From Citrobacter sp. R56 (GTDB lineage: Bacteria; Pseudomonadota; Gammaproteobacteria; Enterobacterales; Enterobacteriaceae), in NCBI RefSeq assembly GCF_016811995.1, contig NZ_CP069159.1, positions 2,480,001 to 2,544,000 on the forward strand: 64,000 nt of DNA, written 5' to 3'. The notes under the pieces were generated by a model. It was not told the origin of the DNA. It did no database searches and saw only the letters and a program-made list of their open reading frames with translations. Each line of letters starts with the position of its first letter. Position 1 is the stretch's first letter. Both the position numbers and the translations under genes were made by a program. Positions 51,021 through 61,152 of this stretch are shown here, piece by piece.

Positions 51021-51872
51021 ATGAACGTTAAAACGCTGGCACTGCTGCTGTCATTTTCCGCATCGCCGTTACTCGCCGCCCCACTTCAACTCGATGTTTA
51101 TAATCCGCAAGAAAACGGACTTTTCCCGGTCTCTTCTACACTGGTTTCCGGCCCGAAAGAGGCCATCTTGTTTGATGCGCAGTTCAGCATCAAAGACGGC
51201 GAAAAACTGGTGAAGATGATTCAGGCGAAGGGCAAAAAACTGAAAGCCATCGTGATTACCTCCGGCGATCCGGATTTTTACTTTGGCCTACAACCACTGG
51301 TCAGCGCCTTTCCAGAGGTGAAGATCCTGGCGACGCCCCACGTGGTTGACCATATTCGCGCGACAAAAGACGCCAAACTGGCGTTCTGGGGCCCACAAAT
51401 GAAAGACGGCGCGCCAACAGCGGTGACGGTGCCAACGGTCACCCACGACACCCGTTTCACCATTGATGGTGAAACGCTGGAACTCCGCCATCCGGATGAT
51501 TATGCCGCCTATATCTGGATCCCTGCGAACCGTGCCATTCTGGGCGGCACAGGCATCGCTTCCGGCATTCACGTCTGGACGGCAGACACGCAATCGGCAA
51601 AACAGCGCGCGGCATGGCGAGACTCTCTCAATGAAATGCAGAGCCTGAAGCCGGATCAGGTGATCCCAGGACACTACATTGGCGAACGTCCGGCTGGCGA
51701 TAGCGCAATCCGTTTCACGCAAGATTATCTTCTGTCCTTCGAAAAAGCGCTGGAGGCGAAAAAGGGATCAACGTACGTGATTCAGACGTTAAAAGCCGCC
51801 TGGCCGGGGTTAGCGGATGAAAGTTCGCTTGAATTGAGTGCGAAGGTCAACAGCGGTGAAATGGCATGGTGA
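51021..51872 (+). CDS. periplasmic metallo-beta-lactamase-fold protein, altered metal motif
   Basis: A 283-residue protein with a signal peptide (MNVKTLALLLSFSASPLLAA) and a beta-lactamase-fold core. Where the family normally has THxHxDH it has T80-S81-G82-D83-P84-D85-F86 (TSGDPDFYFGL), so three histidines are missing. Later ligand-like residues remain in LRHPDDYAAYIW and VIPGHYIGER. It may bind a different metal set or none. Divergent from a LysR gene that probably controls it. Substrate unknown; similar proteins are annotated as Vmh-type or quorum-related hydrolases, which I cannot verify. Confidence 0.82.
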   Translation: MNVKTLALLLSFSASPLLAAPLQLDVYNPQENGLFPVSSTLVSGPKEAILFDAQFSIKDGEKLVKMIQAKGKKLKAIVITSGDPDFYFGLQPLVSAFPEVKILATPHVVDHIRATKDAKLAFWGPQMKDGAPTAVTVPTVTHDTRFTIDGETLELRHPDDYAAYIWIPANRAILGGTGIASGIHVWTADTQSAKQRAAWRDSLNEMQSLKPDQVIPGHYIGERPAGDSAIRFTQDYLLSFEKALEAKKGSTYVIQTLKAAWPGLADESSLELSAKVNSGEMAW

Positions 51873-51885
51873 GCAGATAAAAAAT

Positions 51886-51914
51886 AACCCCGGCGGGAGA
51901 CTGTCGGGGTTTTC
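51886..51914 (+). terminator. terminator after the periplasmic beta-lactamase-fold gene
   Basis: AACCCCGGC and GTCGGGGTT form a 9-bp stem with one G-T pair, then TTTCTGTTT. It is preceded by an A-rich run, so it may also serve the convergent ydiH. Confidence 0.85.
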
Positions 51915-51955
51915 TGTTTGGCATTATAGGCCGTCGCCTTTCAGGCGGTCCGGAA

Positions 51956-52144
51956 TCAATGCACGCCCAGCCGCCAGGCAAAATAAATTTCTTCTTTCAG
52001 CTCAGTGGAGGAAAGTGCGAGTAAATCGGCAAATTCCAGCTCGAGTTGTTTCAAACGTTTCAGATACTGCGCGGGAGAAAGCTCGGTTTTATCGCGACGA
52101 ATAAATTCAATGGCCAGTTGGCTTGGGTCTAATTGGGTAGACAT
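51956..52144 (-). CDS. ydiH: YdiH, small conserved protein
   Basis: A 62-residue protein from the ATG at 52144 (MSTQLDPSQLAIEFIRRDKT) to LGVH, matching E. coli YdiH in length and sequence. Predicted helical and soluble, with KRLKQLELEFADLLALSS in the middle. Function unknown. TGAGGATG before the start supplies the ribosome site. Confidence 0.93.
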   Translation of the reverse strand: MSTQLDPSQLAIEFIRRDKTELSPAQYLKRLKQLELEFADLLALSSTELKEEIYFAWRLGVH

Positions 52145-52243
52145 ATCATCCTCACTTTTGTTCAAAACGTGCACAGTATATCACTTTCCACTGTGCACAT
52201 TACGACCAAAAGCAAAATCAGGCTGATAATTAAAGTGACGTTG

Positions 52244-52654
52244 TCACACAATAGCCGTTGTCAGACGTGAAGTACAACACAGGCGCCCCTGTTCATCGAA
52301 GATCTCAATTTGCCAGACCTGATGGCGCGAGCCCGTATGCAGCGCTTTGCACACGCCCCTCACACGCCCTTCGCGAGCGGAACGAATGTGGTTGGCATTC
52401 ACCTCCAGCCCCACCACCCTTTGTTCACCCTGGGTACACAGGTAGCCGGCAACCGAACCGATACTTTCAGCCAGAACAACGGACGCCCCGCCGTGCAACA
52501 GGCCAAACGGCTGTTTTGTCCGACGATCCACAGGCATTGTCGCCTCCAGCGTATCGTCACCAATATGCTCAAATCGGATATCCAGCAGTCCGACCATGTT
52601 TCCTTCTCCCATCGCATTAAGCGCGTCGAGAGAAACTTCACGTTTCCAGATCAT
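52244..52654 (-). CDS. menI: 1,4-dihydroxy-2-naphthoyl-CoA hydrolase MenI (YdiI)
   Basis: A 136-residue hotdog-fold thioesterase of menaquinone biosynthesis. The catalytic region GLLHGGASVVLAESIGS holds H54 and the nucleophile/base E63. Length matches E. coli YdiI. ATG overlaps the ydiJ stop by 4 bases, so the two are translated together. Confidence 0.97.
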   Translation of the reverse strand: MIWKREVSLDALNAMGEGNMVGLLDIRFEHIGDDTLEATMPVDRRTKQPFGLLHGGASVVLAESIGSVAGYLCTQGEQRVVGLEVNANHIRSAREGRVRGVCKALHTGSRHQVWQIEIFDEQGRLCCTSRLTTAIV

Positions 52655-55600
52655 CCAATAATCTCCAACAATGCCTGTAGTGGATGGCGAACGCCGGTGC
52701 CTTCAACACGCTTGACCTGGCTCCGGCAGGAATAACCGGTCGCCAGACAGCGGTTGCGCGGCAGTCTCTGCATCGCCTGACGCCATGAGAGCTCGTAGAT
52801 CCCCAGCGAGTTCTCATGATTTTTGACTTCGTGCCCGTAGGTACCCGCCATCCCGCAGCACCCGACGCTGACATTTTCCAGTCTGGCGCCAAATTGGGCA
52901 AAAATGGCCCCCCACTGCGCTGGTGCGCCGGGTAAGGCAGTCACTTCAGTACAATGGCCGAAGAAATACCATGGCTCACCGCTGACCGCCAGCGGCTGTA
53001 CCGGCTCGAGTACCTTCGGCAGCCATTCATGAACCAGTTGCACGTGGAAATCACCACGCTGTTCACCCAGCGCCAGGTTGTACTCATCGCGATAGCACAG
53101 AACCAGCGCCGGATCGACGCCCACCATCGGTATCCCCAACGCGGCCACGCGATTGAGAAACTCTGACGTCTTCTTCGCGGTTTTTGCAAACCGTTTGAGG
53201 AAGCCTTTGATGTGCTGAGCCTTGCCATTCGGCGAGAAGGGCAGCAGCACCGGCTGCAATCCCAGTTTTTCCACCAGGCGGACGAAATCTGCCACCACCT
53301 GCGCGTCGTAATAACTGGTGAACGGATCCTGCACCACCAGCACCGTGCGGGATTTTTGCTCGACACTTAACAACTCCAGCTGTTCCAGCGTCATATTGGC
53401 GCTGCGATGCCCGACCATGTGTTGCTGGAGCGACGGCGTAGAAAGCAACGGCAAATCAACCATCCCAATGTGTTTTTTGGAAAGCGACCGCACAATGGGT
53501 TGATTAATAAAGAAGTTGAATGTTTTGGGTGCCCGCGCCATCAGCGGCGCATAGGTTTCCACTGTCGCCACCAGATGGTCGCGCAGAGGACGCAGATAAC
53601 GCGTGTGATAGAGCTGCAGGAAACGCGAGCGGAATTCCGGTACATCGATTTTGATCGGGCATTGCGTGGAACAGGCTTTACAGGCCAGACACCCGGACAT
53701 CGCCTCTTTCACTTCATGCGAGAAATCGTACTCGCCCTTACGGGCATGCCAGCTATTACGGGTGCGGGCAATCAGAGTCCGCAAACTGGCGTGTTTTTCC
53801 GGCAGTTCGTGTTCCAGCTTAACCGGATCGATACCGCGGTCAGCCAACAGACGTAACCATTCCCGCACCAGCGTTGCGCGCCCTTTCGGGGAGTGGATAC
53901 GGTTAAGACTGATTTTCATCGACGGACACATCGGACTTTTGGCATCAAAGTTAAAGCACAGCCCGTTGCCGTTACACTCCATCGCCCCACGCCACTCTTG
54001 TCTCACCGCGAACGGGATCTGGCGATCGTAGGTGCCGCGCTTCACGGCATCCACTTTCATCATCGGTGCATCAACACCTGCAGGCGGGCAAATCTTCCCT
54101 GGGTTCAGTCGGTTTTGCGGGTCGAACGCCGCTTTCACGTTGCGCAGTTCACTGTACAGTTGCTCGCCAAAAAATGCCGGGCTGTACTCGGCGCGGAAAC
54201 CTTTCCCGTGCTCACCCCATAACAGACCGCCATATTTTGCCGTCAGCGCCACCACGTCGTCAGAGATTTGCTTCATCAGAATCTCTTGCTGCGGGTCGCA
54301 CATATCCAGGGCAGGTCGAACGTGCAACACCCCAGCGTCAACGTGACCAAACATGCCATAGCTCAGGCCGTGGCTGTCGAGCAAAGCACGGAATTCAGCA
54401 ATGTAATCAGCAAGATGTTCTGGCGGCACGCAGGTATCTTCGGCAAAAGGAATCGGTTTTGCCGCACCTTTGGCATTCCCCAACAAACCCACCGCTTTTT
54501 TACGCATCGCGTAGATACGCTCGACACCCGCCAGTTCAGTACACAGCTGCCAGCCGATCACGCCAGCCTGTTGCCCGGCAATCAAGCCGTCAAGTCGCTC
54601 GCACAGCGCCTCAATCTGCGCGTCAATCAACGCCTCGTCATCCCCCGCAAATTCGACGATGTTCAGACCCAACATCTCTTTGTCCGGCACATCGGTGATG
54701 AGTTCACTGACGGAATGCCAGACAATGTCCTCCCGCGCGAGGTTGAGCACTTTAGAATCAACGGTTTCGACCGACAGCGCCCGCGCCTCAACCATAAACG
54801 ACGCATTGCGGAGCGCAGAATCGAAAGAGTCATATTTCACATTCACCAGACGGCGAACTTTGGGCAGTGGGGTGATATCCAGACGCGCTTCGGTGATGAA
54901 GGCAAGCGTTCCTTCAGAACCGGTCAGGACGCGCGTTAAATCAAACTCCGTCATCTCATCATTAAAGACATGACGTAAATCGTAGCCCGTTAAAAACCGG
55001 TTCAGCTTCGGGAACTTATCGATAATCAACTGACGGTTTTCACGGCAGCGCTGATAGACCGTATGGTAGATACGCCCTATCGTCGTATTGCTTTTACCTA
55101 GCGTCTCAGCAAGTTCGACGGGAAGTGCCTGAGTGTCGAGAATGTCGCCCCCCAGTAGCACTGCCCGCACGCCAAGAACATGGTCAGAGGTTTTGCCGTA
55201 CACCAGCGATCCCTGACCGGATGCATCGGTATTAATCATCCCCCCCAGCGTCGCCCGGTTACTGGTCGACAACTCCGGAGCAAAGAAATAGCCATAAGGT
55301 TTCAGATACTGGTTCAACTGGTCTTTGATCACGCCGGCTTCCACCCGTACCCACCCTTCTTCCGGGTTGATCTCAATGATACGGCTCATGTAGCGCGACA
55401 TATCAACGATAATGCCCTGATTCAGCGCCTGACCGTTGGTGCCGGTGCCGCCGCCGCGGGGGGTAAAGACAAGAGAGGTGAATCGCGGTTCTGCCGCCAG
55501 GCGGGCTAGCAGCGCCACATCTGCCGTTGAACGGGGGAAAAGAACCGCATCCGGCAGAAGTTGATAGATACTGTTATCTGTCGACATTGTGAGGCGATCG

Positions 55601-55707
55601 GCGTAACTGGTCGCCGTATCCCCCGTAAACCCTTGCTGTTCCAGTGCATGCAAAAAGTTGAGCACCAGCTGAACGACGCCGGGTGCCTGAGAAATTTGTG
55701 GAATCAT
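52651..55707 (-). CDS. ydiJ: FAD/Fe-S oxidoreductase YdiJ (D-2-hydroxyglutarate dehydrogenase type)
   Basis: A 1018-residue fusion. The N-terminal half is an FAD-linked oxidase (VAO/GlcD type) with the FAD-binding run FTPRGGGTGTNGQALN and STSNRATLGGMINTDASGQG. The C-terminal half is a GlpC/CCG-type iron-sulfur module with SGCLACKACSTQCPI and the later cysteine-rich motif VGCCGMAGTYGHE. The E. coli protein has been assigned D-2-hydroxyglutarate dehydrogenase activity. Electrons probably go to quinone or another acceptor. Confidence 0.93.
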   Translation of the reverse strand: MIPQISQAPGVVQLVLNFLHALEQQGFTGDTATSYADRLTMSTDNSIYQLLPDAVLFPRSTADVALLARLAAEPRFTSLVFTPRGGGTGTNGQALNQGIIVDMSRYMSRIIEINPEEGWVRVEAGVIKDQLNQYLKPYGYFFAPELSTSNRATLGGMINTDASGQGSLVYGKTSDHVLGVRAVLLGGDILDTQALPVELAETLGKSNTTIGRIYHTVYQRCRENRQLIIDKFPKLNRFLTGYDLRHVFNDEMTEFDLTRVLTGSEGTLAFITEARLDITPLPKVRRLVNVKYDSFDSALRNASFMVEARALSVETVDSKVLNLAREDIVWHSVSELITDVPDKEMLGLNIVEFAGDDEALIDAQIEALCERLDGLIAGQQAGVIGWQLCTELAGVERIYAMRKKAVGLLGNAKGAAKPIPFAEDTCVPPEHLADYIAEFRALLDSHGLSYGMFGHVDAGVLHVRPALDMCDPQQEILMKQISDDVVALTAKYGGLLWGEHGKGFRAEYSPAFFGEQLYSELRNVKAAFDPQNRLNPGKICPPAGVDAPMMKVDAVKRGTYDRQIPFAVRQEWRGAMECNGNGLCFNFDAKSPMCPSMKISLNRIHSPKGRATLVREWLRLLADRGIDPVKLEHELPEKHASLRTLIARTRNSWHARKGEYDFSHEVKEAMSGCLACKACSTQCPIKIDVPEFRSRFLQLYHTRYLRPLRDHLVATVETYAPLMARAPKTFNFFINQPIVRSLSKKHIGMVDLPLLSTPSLQQHMVGHRSANMTLEQLELLSVEQKSRTVLVVQDPFTSYYDAQVVADFVRLVEKLGLQPVLLPFSPNGKAQHIKGFLKRFAKTAKKTSEFLNRVAALGIPMVGVDPALVLCYRDEYNLALGEQRGDFHVQLVHEWLPKVLEPVQPLAVSGEPWYFFGHCTEVTALPGAPAQWGAIFAQFGARLENVSVGCCGMAGTYGHEVKNHENSLGIYELSWRQAMQRLPRNRCLATGYSCRSQVKRVEGTGVRHPLQALLEIIG

Positions 55708-55830
55708 TATTGACCCTTTCCTGCGGTCTGTGTTGTGGACTCTGGGCCTGTCCCGCTAATGGCTACTTTACAGACAATGAGAGACTGTTCAGCTTCATAA
55801 CGGTAAATAAAATAGCCTTACAGGGCGGCA

Positions 55831-55846
55831 CCTAATCGTTTGCGTG
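55831..55846. promoter_or_regulatory. PUR-box-like site in the ydiJ-ydiK divergent region
   Basis: CCTAATCGTTTGCGTG reads on the other strand CACGCAAACGATTAGG, matching the PurR consensus ACGCAAACG-TT in its conserved left half. It lies about 125 bases from ydiJ and 165 from ydiK. The rest of 55708-56009 shows only AT-rich promoter-like DNA. Confidence 0.5.
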
Positions 55847-56009
55847 TTGCACTATTTGTTGTATCACATTTTTTTCATATGCGCTCAGCAGAATTACAGG
55901 CAGAATCACCCTGTCAAAAACCGCTGAAATTGCTCATTATTATATACGAGTGATTCGCGTGTTCAGATCACGTCAACGTTCTGACGTACAGAAAAGGTGA
56001 AAAGTATTT

Positions 56010-57122
56010 ATGGAAAACATTCGTCAGCCAAGGGATATCGCGCAAGTGCTGCTATCGGCGCTGTTTTTGGTCATCATGATTGTGGCATGTCTGTGGATTG
56101 TACAACCCTTTATCCTTGGCTTTGCCTGGGCTGGCACCGTGGTGATCGCCACCTGGCCTGTTTTACTTCTGCTGCAAAAACTGCTCTGGGGCCGCCGCTC
56201 TCTCGCCGTTCTGGTGATGACGCTCCTGTTGGTTTTGCTGTTTGTGATCCCCATTGCGCTGTTGGTGAACAGCATCGTCGACGGCAGCGGTCCGTTGATC
56301 CACGCCATGAGCGCCGGTGACATGACGTTACCCGACCTTGCCTGGCTGAACAGCATTCCGCTGATTGGGAGCAAATTGTATGCGGCCTGGCACAACCTGC
56401 TGGATATGGGCGGCTCGGGGATTATGGCCAAAATCCGGCCCTATATTGGCACCACGACCACCTGGTTTGTCGGTCAGGCAGCCCATATTGGCCGTTTTAT
56501 GGTGCACTGTGGCCTGATGCTGCTGTTTAGCGCCCTGCTGTTCTGGCGCGGTGAGCAGGTTGCTTTAGGGGTCCGCCATTTTGCCAGCCGACTGGCGGCA
56601 AAACGTGGCGATGCGGCCGTTGTGCTGGCAGCGCAGGCCATTCGCGCTGTGGCGCTTGGCGTCGTCGTCACCGCACTGGTGCAGGCGGTTCTCGGTGGTG
56701 TGGGTCTGGCGATCTCCGGTGTGCCTTATGCCACGCTGCTGAGCGTGCTGATGATCCTCTCCTGCCTGGTGCAACTGGGGCCTCTGCCGGTACTGATTCC
56801 CTCCATCATCTGGCTCTACTGGACAGGCGACAACACCTGGGGCACCGTGCTGCTAGTGTGGAGTTGTGTGGTCGGTACGCTGGATAACGTGATTCGCCCA
56901 ATGCTCATTCGCATGGGCGCTGATTTGCCGTTGATTCTGATCCTCTCAGGGGTTATCGGCGGATTAATTGCGTTTGGCATGATCGGCCTGTTTATTGGTC
57001 CAGTGCTGTTGGCCGTCTCCTGGCGTCTGTTCTCTGCGTGGGTCAACGAGGCTCCGCTTCCCGATAATGAGCCAAACAACGCTCTGGAAGGACTGGCTGA
57101 ACCTGAAGAACCCCACAAGTAG
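56010..57122 (+). CDS. ydiK: AI-2E-family transporter YdiK
   Basis: A 370-residue inner-membrane protein with about eight hydrophobic segments, of the AI-2 exporter/PerM family. It starts MENIRQPRDIAQVLLSALFL; the conserved C-terminal core is VGTLDNVIRPMLIRMGADLP and GVIGGLIAFGMIGLFIGPVL. The transported substrate of YdiK is not known. rprA follows downstream, as in E. coli. Confidence 0.95.
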   Translation: MENIRQPRDIAQVLLSALFLVIMIVACLWIVQPFILGFAWAGTVVIATWPVLLLLQKLLWGRRSLAVLVMTLLLVLLFVIPIALLVNSIVDGSGPLIHAMSAGDMTLPDLAWLNSIPLIGSKLYAAWHNLLDMGGSGIMAKIRPYIGTTTTWFVGQAAHIGRFMVHCGLMLLFSALLFWRGEQVALGVRHFASRLAAKRGDAAVVLAAQAIRAVALGVVVTALVQAVLGGVGLAISGVPYATLLSVLMILSCLVQLGPLPVLIPSIIWLYWTGDNTWGTVLLVWSCVVGTLDNVIRPMLIRMGADLPLILILSGVIGGLIAFGMIGLFIGPVLLAVSWRLFSAWVNEAPLPDNEPNNALEGLAEPEEPHK

Positions 57123-57179
57123 ATCGTAAAAGTGTGGTGTTGCCGAAGCCTATTTTTCTGGTAAAGCCACACGGCAGAA

Positions 57180-57208
57180 CTGCCCGTTAACAACGCGTCG
57201 ACGGGCAG
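57180..57208. repeat. stem-loop downstream of ydiK
   Basis: CTGCCCGT and ACGGGCAG pair around a 13-base loop about 60 bases after the ydiK stop. It lacks a T-tract; possibly a processed 3' end. Confidence 0.45.
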
Positions 57209-57337
57209 TCCCGATATTCCGAAACGCCAAATACTTTAGACTTACTAATCAATCAACCCCTTGATTACACAATATTGTTGCTGAATCTTTCTGTTTTCCC
57301 TTCTTTGTGTCGCAAATTCTTTACAGCTTTTAAACTA

Positions 57338-57352
57338 TTGAGACGAATCTGA
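57338..57352 (+). promoter_or_regulatory. RcsB box of rprA
   Basis: The run TTGAGACGAATCTGAT about 35-50 bases upstream of the RprA 5' end corresponds to the RcsB site of E. coli rprA. A TACTATT -10-like element follows. Confidence 0.7.
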
Positions 57353-57387
57353 TCGACGCAAAAAATCCCCATGCCTACTATTAGCTC

Positions 57388-57493
57388 ACGGTTATAGATC
57401 AACACATTGATTTATAAGCATGGACATCCCCTGAGTGAAACAACGAATTGCTGTGTGTAGTCTTTGCCCATCTCCCACGATGGGCTTTTTTTT
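57388..57493 (+). ncRNA. rprA: small regulatory RNA RprA
   Basis: About 105 bases starting ACGGTTATAGATCAACAC, then ATTGATTTATAAGCATGG, CCCCTGAGTGAAACAACG and ending in the terminator GCCCATCTCCCACGATGGGC plus eight T. It matches E. coli RprA almost base for base as I recall it, in the same place after ydiK. Hfq-dependent RNA activated by the Rcs phosphorelay; it opens the rpoS leader and represses csgD and others. Confidence 0.96.
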
Positions 57494-57621
57494 ATTCCCC
57501 TGACGATGCCCCCCTGACCCCTTTATTTCGCCATTGTGTTGAAAATCCCCGGGGCTATGGTTGCAAAACGATGCGGTGTTGCGGCATGTTGTAACGCAGA
57601 CCAGGTATGTGAAGGGTAATA

Positions 57622-58374
57622 ATGAAGACGTTAACAATAAAAAATCTCGTCATTGGCGAAGGCGTTCCGAAAGTGATTGTCTCTTTGATGGGCAAGGACA
57701 TCGCCACCATAAAGACGGAAGCACAAGCCTATCTCGATGCTGATTTCGACATTCTGGAATGGCGCGCCGACCATTTTATGGATGTGGGTTCTGCGCAATC
57801 TGTATTGAACGTGCTGGCTCATCTTCGCCAGATAGTGGGAGATATCCCCTTACTGTTTACCTTCCGTAGCGCTCAGGAAGGGGGAGAACAGGCGCTTTCC
57901 GTTGAGGAATACACAGCGCTCAATCTGGCGGTAATAGACAGTGGGCTTGCTGACATCATCGATATTGAACTGTACACCGGTGATAAACACGTAGAAGACC
58001 TCGTTGCCAGGTCGCATGAAAAAGGTGTTTATGTCGTCATGTCTAACCATGATTTTCACCAGACGCCAGCGGCAGACGAAATCGTCAATAGGCTACGCAA
58101 AATGCAGGCTTTGGGGGCGGATATTCCCAAAATTGCCGTCATGCCTCAGTCAAAGCGCGATGTATTGACACTGCTAACTGCCACGCTGGATATGCATGAA
58201 AACTATGCGGATCGTCCAATCATCACCATGTCGATGGCTAAAACAGGGGTCATTTCTCGCCTTGCGGGTGAGGTGTTTGGTTCTGCCGCCACCTTTGGCG
58301 CGGTAAAAAAAGCGTCAGCCCCGGGACAAATTTCTGTCACTGACTTACGCGCTATCCTGGCTCTCCTGCACTAA
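57622..58374 (+). CDS. aroD: 3-dehydroquinate dehydratase, type I
   Basis: A 250-residue shikimate-pathway enzyme that converts 3-dehydroquinate to 3-dehydroshikimate through a Schiff base. Catalytic H143 ([10 protein letters not shown]) and K170 ([10 protein letters not shown]) are at the standard positions. The C-terminal 50 residues are very conserved ([19 protein letters not shown]), while residues 70-115 differ noticeably from E. coli. It lacks the usual two C-terminal residues. The ydiL/ydiM/ydiN/ydiB genes that separate ydiK from aroD in E. coli are missing here. Confidence 0.97.
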   Translation: MKTLTIKNLVIGEGVPKVIVSLMGKDIATIKTEAQAYLDADFDILEWRADHFMDVGSAQSVLNVLAHLRQIVGDIPLLFTFRSAQEGGEQALSVEEYTALNLAVIDSGLADIIDIELYTGDKHVEDLVARSHEKGVYVVMSNHDFHQTPAADEIVNRLRKMQALGADIPKIAVMPQSKRDVLTLLTATLDMHENYADRPIITMSMAKTGVISRLAGEVFGSAATFGAVKKASAPGQISVTDLRAILALLH

Positions 58375-58382
58375 CAAGGCAT

Positions 58383-58413
58383 AAAAAAACGGCTCCTTTT
58401 TACGGGAGCCGTT
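58383..58413. terminator. bidirectional terminator between aroD and ppsA
   Basis: AACGGCTCC and GGAGCCGTT form a 9-bp stem; on the minus strand it is followed by a run of seven T, ending ppsA, and the plus side may serve aroD. Confidence 0.88.
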
Positions 58414-58438
58414 CTCGATTTACGTGACGTAATCTATT

Positions 58439-60817
58439 TTACTTCTTCAGTTCCGCCAGGCTCAGCCAGGTTTGCACGACGGTGTCCGGGTTCAACGAAA
58501 GGCTGTCGATCCCCTCTTCCATCAGCCACGCGGCAAAGTCTTCGTGGTCGGACGGACCCTGACCGCAAATGCCCACGTATTTCCCTTGTTTCTTCGCTGC
58601 ACGAATCGCCATCGACAGCAGTGCTTTGACCGCATCGTTACGTTCGTCGAACAGTGCAGAAACAACACCGGAGTCACGGTCAAGACCCAGCGTCAGCTGC
58701 GTCATGTCGTTGGAGCCGATCGAGAAACCGTCAAAATATTCGAGGAACTGCTCTGCCAGCAAGGCGTTGGACGGGATCTCACACATCATGATGAGCTTCA
58801 GTCCGTTTTCACCACGTTTCAGCCCCTGACGCTCCAGCTCTTCTACCACCGCTTTCGCCTGATCAACCGTACGCACAAACGGGATCATGATTTCAACGTT
58901 GGTCAGCCCCATGTCGTTGCGCACGCGTTTAACCGCATCACACTCAAGCGCAAAACAGTCACGGAAGCTGTCAGAAACATAACGGCCAGCGCCACGGAAG
59001 CCCAGCATCGGGTTCTCTTCTTCTGGCTCATAACGTTCGCCGCCCACCAGGTTGGCGTATTCGTTCGATTTAAAATCAGAGAGACGCACGATGACGCGTT
59101 TCGGGTAAAATGCGGCGCCCAGCGTCGCGATGCCTTCCGTCAAACGACCAACGTAGAACTCACGCGGCGAATCGAAACCTTTCATCATTTCGCGGATTTC
59201 GTTTTGCAGTTTCACGTCCTGGTCATCAAACTCCAGCAGCGCACGAGGGTGCACGCCGATCATACGGTTGATGATAAATTCGAGACGCGCCAGGCCAACA
59301 CCTTCGTTCGGCAAACAGGCAAAATCAAACGCGCGATCCGGGTTGCCGACGTTCATCATGATCTTCAACGGCAGATCCGGCATGGTGTCGACGCTGGAGC
59401 TTTTCACACTAAAGTCGAGTAAATCGGCATACACGTAACCGGTGTCGCCTTCAGAGCAGGAGACGGTCACTTTATCGCCATCTTTCATGCGTTCGGTCGC
59501 ATCGCCACAGCCAACCACTGCCGGGATCCCCAGCTCACGCGCGATGATCGCCGCATGACAGGTACGACCGCCACGGTTAGTCACAATCGCCGCGGCTTTT
59601 TTCATGATCGGTTCCCAGTCCGGGTCGGTCATATCAGTCACCAGCACATCGCCCGGCTCGATACGGTTCATCTCGCTGATGTCATGGATGACCTTCACGG
59701 TGCCCGCGCCGATACGGTGGCCAATGGCACGACCTTCCGCAACAATTTTGCCCTGGGCATGCAGCGTGTAACGCTCCATCACCTGACCGCGTGAGCGGAC
59801 GGTTTCCGGACGCGCCTGAACAATGAACAATTTGCCGGTGTGACCGTCTTTTGCCCATTCGATGTCCATCGGGCGACCGTAATGTTTCTCGATCTGTACC
59901 GCTTGTTTCGCCAGTTCCTGAACTTCCTCGTTGGTCAGCGAGAAAATGTCGCGTTGTTCCTGCGGCACATCTTCAATTTTGACCTGCTTTCCGTGCTCCT
60001 GGGTCGGCGCATAGACCATACGGATTTTTTTCGAACCCATAGTGCGACGAACAATGGAGGGACGATTTGCCGCCAACGTTGGTTTGTGCACGTAGAACTC
60101 ATCCGGGTTAACCGCGCCCTGCACCACCATCTCGCCCAGACCCCAGGCAGACGTAATGAAGACGACCTGGTCGAAACCTGACTCCGTATCAATGGAGAAC
60201 ATCACGCCGGACGAGGCGAGATCTGAACGCACCATGCGCTGAACGCCTGCAGAGAGCGCAACGCCGCGGTGGTCATAACCCTGATGCACACGGTAAGAGA
60301 TCGCACGATCGTTAAACAACGACGCGAAGACATGTTTCACCGCCACCAGCACAGCATCAAACCCCTGAACGTTGAGGAAGGTTTCCTGCTGGCCCGCAAA
60401 TGACGCGTCTGGCATATCTTCTGCCGTTGCGGAAGAACGCACCGCAAACGAGGCGTGAGCATCATCCGCAGAAAGCTGCGCGTACGCATCGCGGATGGCA
60501 TTTTCCAGCTCAGGCTGGAAAGGAGTGTCGATAATCCACTGGCGGATCTGCGCACCGGCTTTCGCCAGCGCAGTGACATCGTCAATATCCGTTTGATCCA
60601 GCAGTTCATAAATGCGCTGGTTTACGCCGCTTTGGTCCAGAAATTGGTCAAACGCATCGGCGGTTGTCGCAAACCCATTCGGTACTGAAACACCCATACC
60701 GGAGAGGTTAGTAATCATTTCACCCAGGGAGGCATTTTTGCCCCCAACTCTGTCTACATCATTCATGCCGAGTTGGTTATACCAAAGCACCAGCGGTGAC
60801 GAGCCATTGTTGGACAT
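58439..60817 (-). CDS. ppsA: phosphoenolpyruvate synthase
   Basis: A 792-residue gluconeogenic enzyme (pyruvate + ATP to PEP + AMP + phosphate). Start at 60817 ([20 protein letters not shown]) has AAAGGATTG upstream; the longer frame to 60859 is not conserved. The N-terminal ATP-binding domain, the phospho-His domain with H421 ([14 protein letters not shown]) and the C-terminal PEP-binding barrel ([22 protein letters not shown]) are complete. Divergent from ppsR, whose product inactivates it. A Cra site lies upstream. Confidence 0.98.
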   Translation of the reverse strand: MSNNGSSPLVLWYNQLGMNDVDRVGGKNASLGEMITNLSGMGVSVPNGFATTADAFDQFLDQSGVNQRIYELLDQTDIDDVTALAKAGAQIRQWIIDTPFQPELENAIRDAYAQLSADDAHASFAVRSSATAEDMPDASFAGQQETFLNVQGFDAVLVAVKHVFASLFNDRAISYRVHQGYDHRGVALSAGVQRMVRSDLASSGVMFSIDTESGFDQVVFITSAWGLGEMVVQGAVNPDEFYVHKPTLAANRPSIVRRTMGSKKIRMVYAPTQEHGKQVKIEDVPQEQRDIFSLTNEEVQELAKQAVQIEKHYGRPMDIEWAKDGHTGKLFIVQARPETVRSRGQVMERYTLHAQGKIVAEGRAIGHRIGAGTVKVIHDISEMNRIEPGDVLVTDMTDPDWEPIMKKAAAIVTNRGGRTCHAAIIARELGIPAVVGCGDATERMKDGDKVTVSCSEGDTGYVYADLLDFSVKSSSVDTMPDLPLKIMMNVGNPDRAFDFACLPNEGVGLARLEFIINRMIGVHPRALLEFDDQDVKLQNEIREMMKGFDSPREFYVGRLTEGIATLGAAFYPKRVIVRLSDFKSNEYANLVGGERYEPEEENPMLGFRGAGRYVSDSFRDCFALECDAVKRVRNDMGLTNVEIMIPFVRTVDQAKAVVEELERQGLKRGENGLKLIMMCEIPSNALLAEQFLEYFDGFSIGSNDMTQLTLGLDRDSGVVSALFDERNDAVKALLSMAIRAAKKQGKYVGICGQGPSDHEDFAAWLMEEGIDSLSLNPDTVVQTWLSLAELKK

Positions 60818-60904
60818 CGAACAATCCTTTTGTGATAAATGAACGAGTTTAGGAAACACTTAATTGCGTATTTATCTTTGCATATTTAACCCGCCGAAAA
60901 AAAC

Positions 60905-60918
60905 GGTGAATCGTTCAA
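60905..60918 (-). promoter_or_regulatory. Cra site upstream of ppsA
   Basis: GGTGAATCGTTCAA matches the Cra consensus core TGAATCG-TTCA and the E. coli ppsA site, where Cra activates. It lies about 90 bases before the ppsA start. The rest of 60818-61152 is AT-rich divergent promoter DNA. Confidence 0.75.
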
Positions 60919-61152
60919 GCAAATATATTTTTTCTTTTTTCAGATTGTTTCCGCATTTGCGCAAAGCCACGAAGTACGGGCGATCCCCCTAAAAACTGTC
61001 GGTATAAACATCAGTTCCAAAAAATGAAATGTACTTTTCAGTAAATATAAAAATAGTGTTTCATTTTATAAAATAAGAGCTGAGTTATACGCTTCTGTCT
61101 TTTTTTAATTTATGCTTTCAGAGAATTATGTGTGCTCTTCAGGATGAACAAA

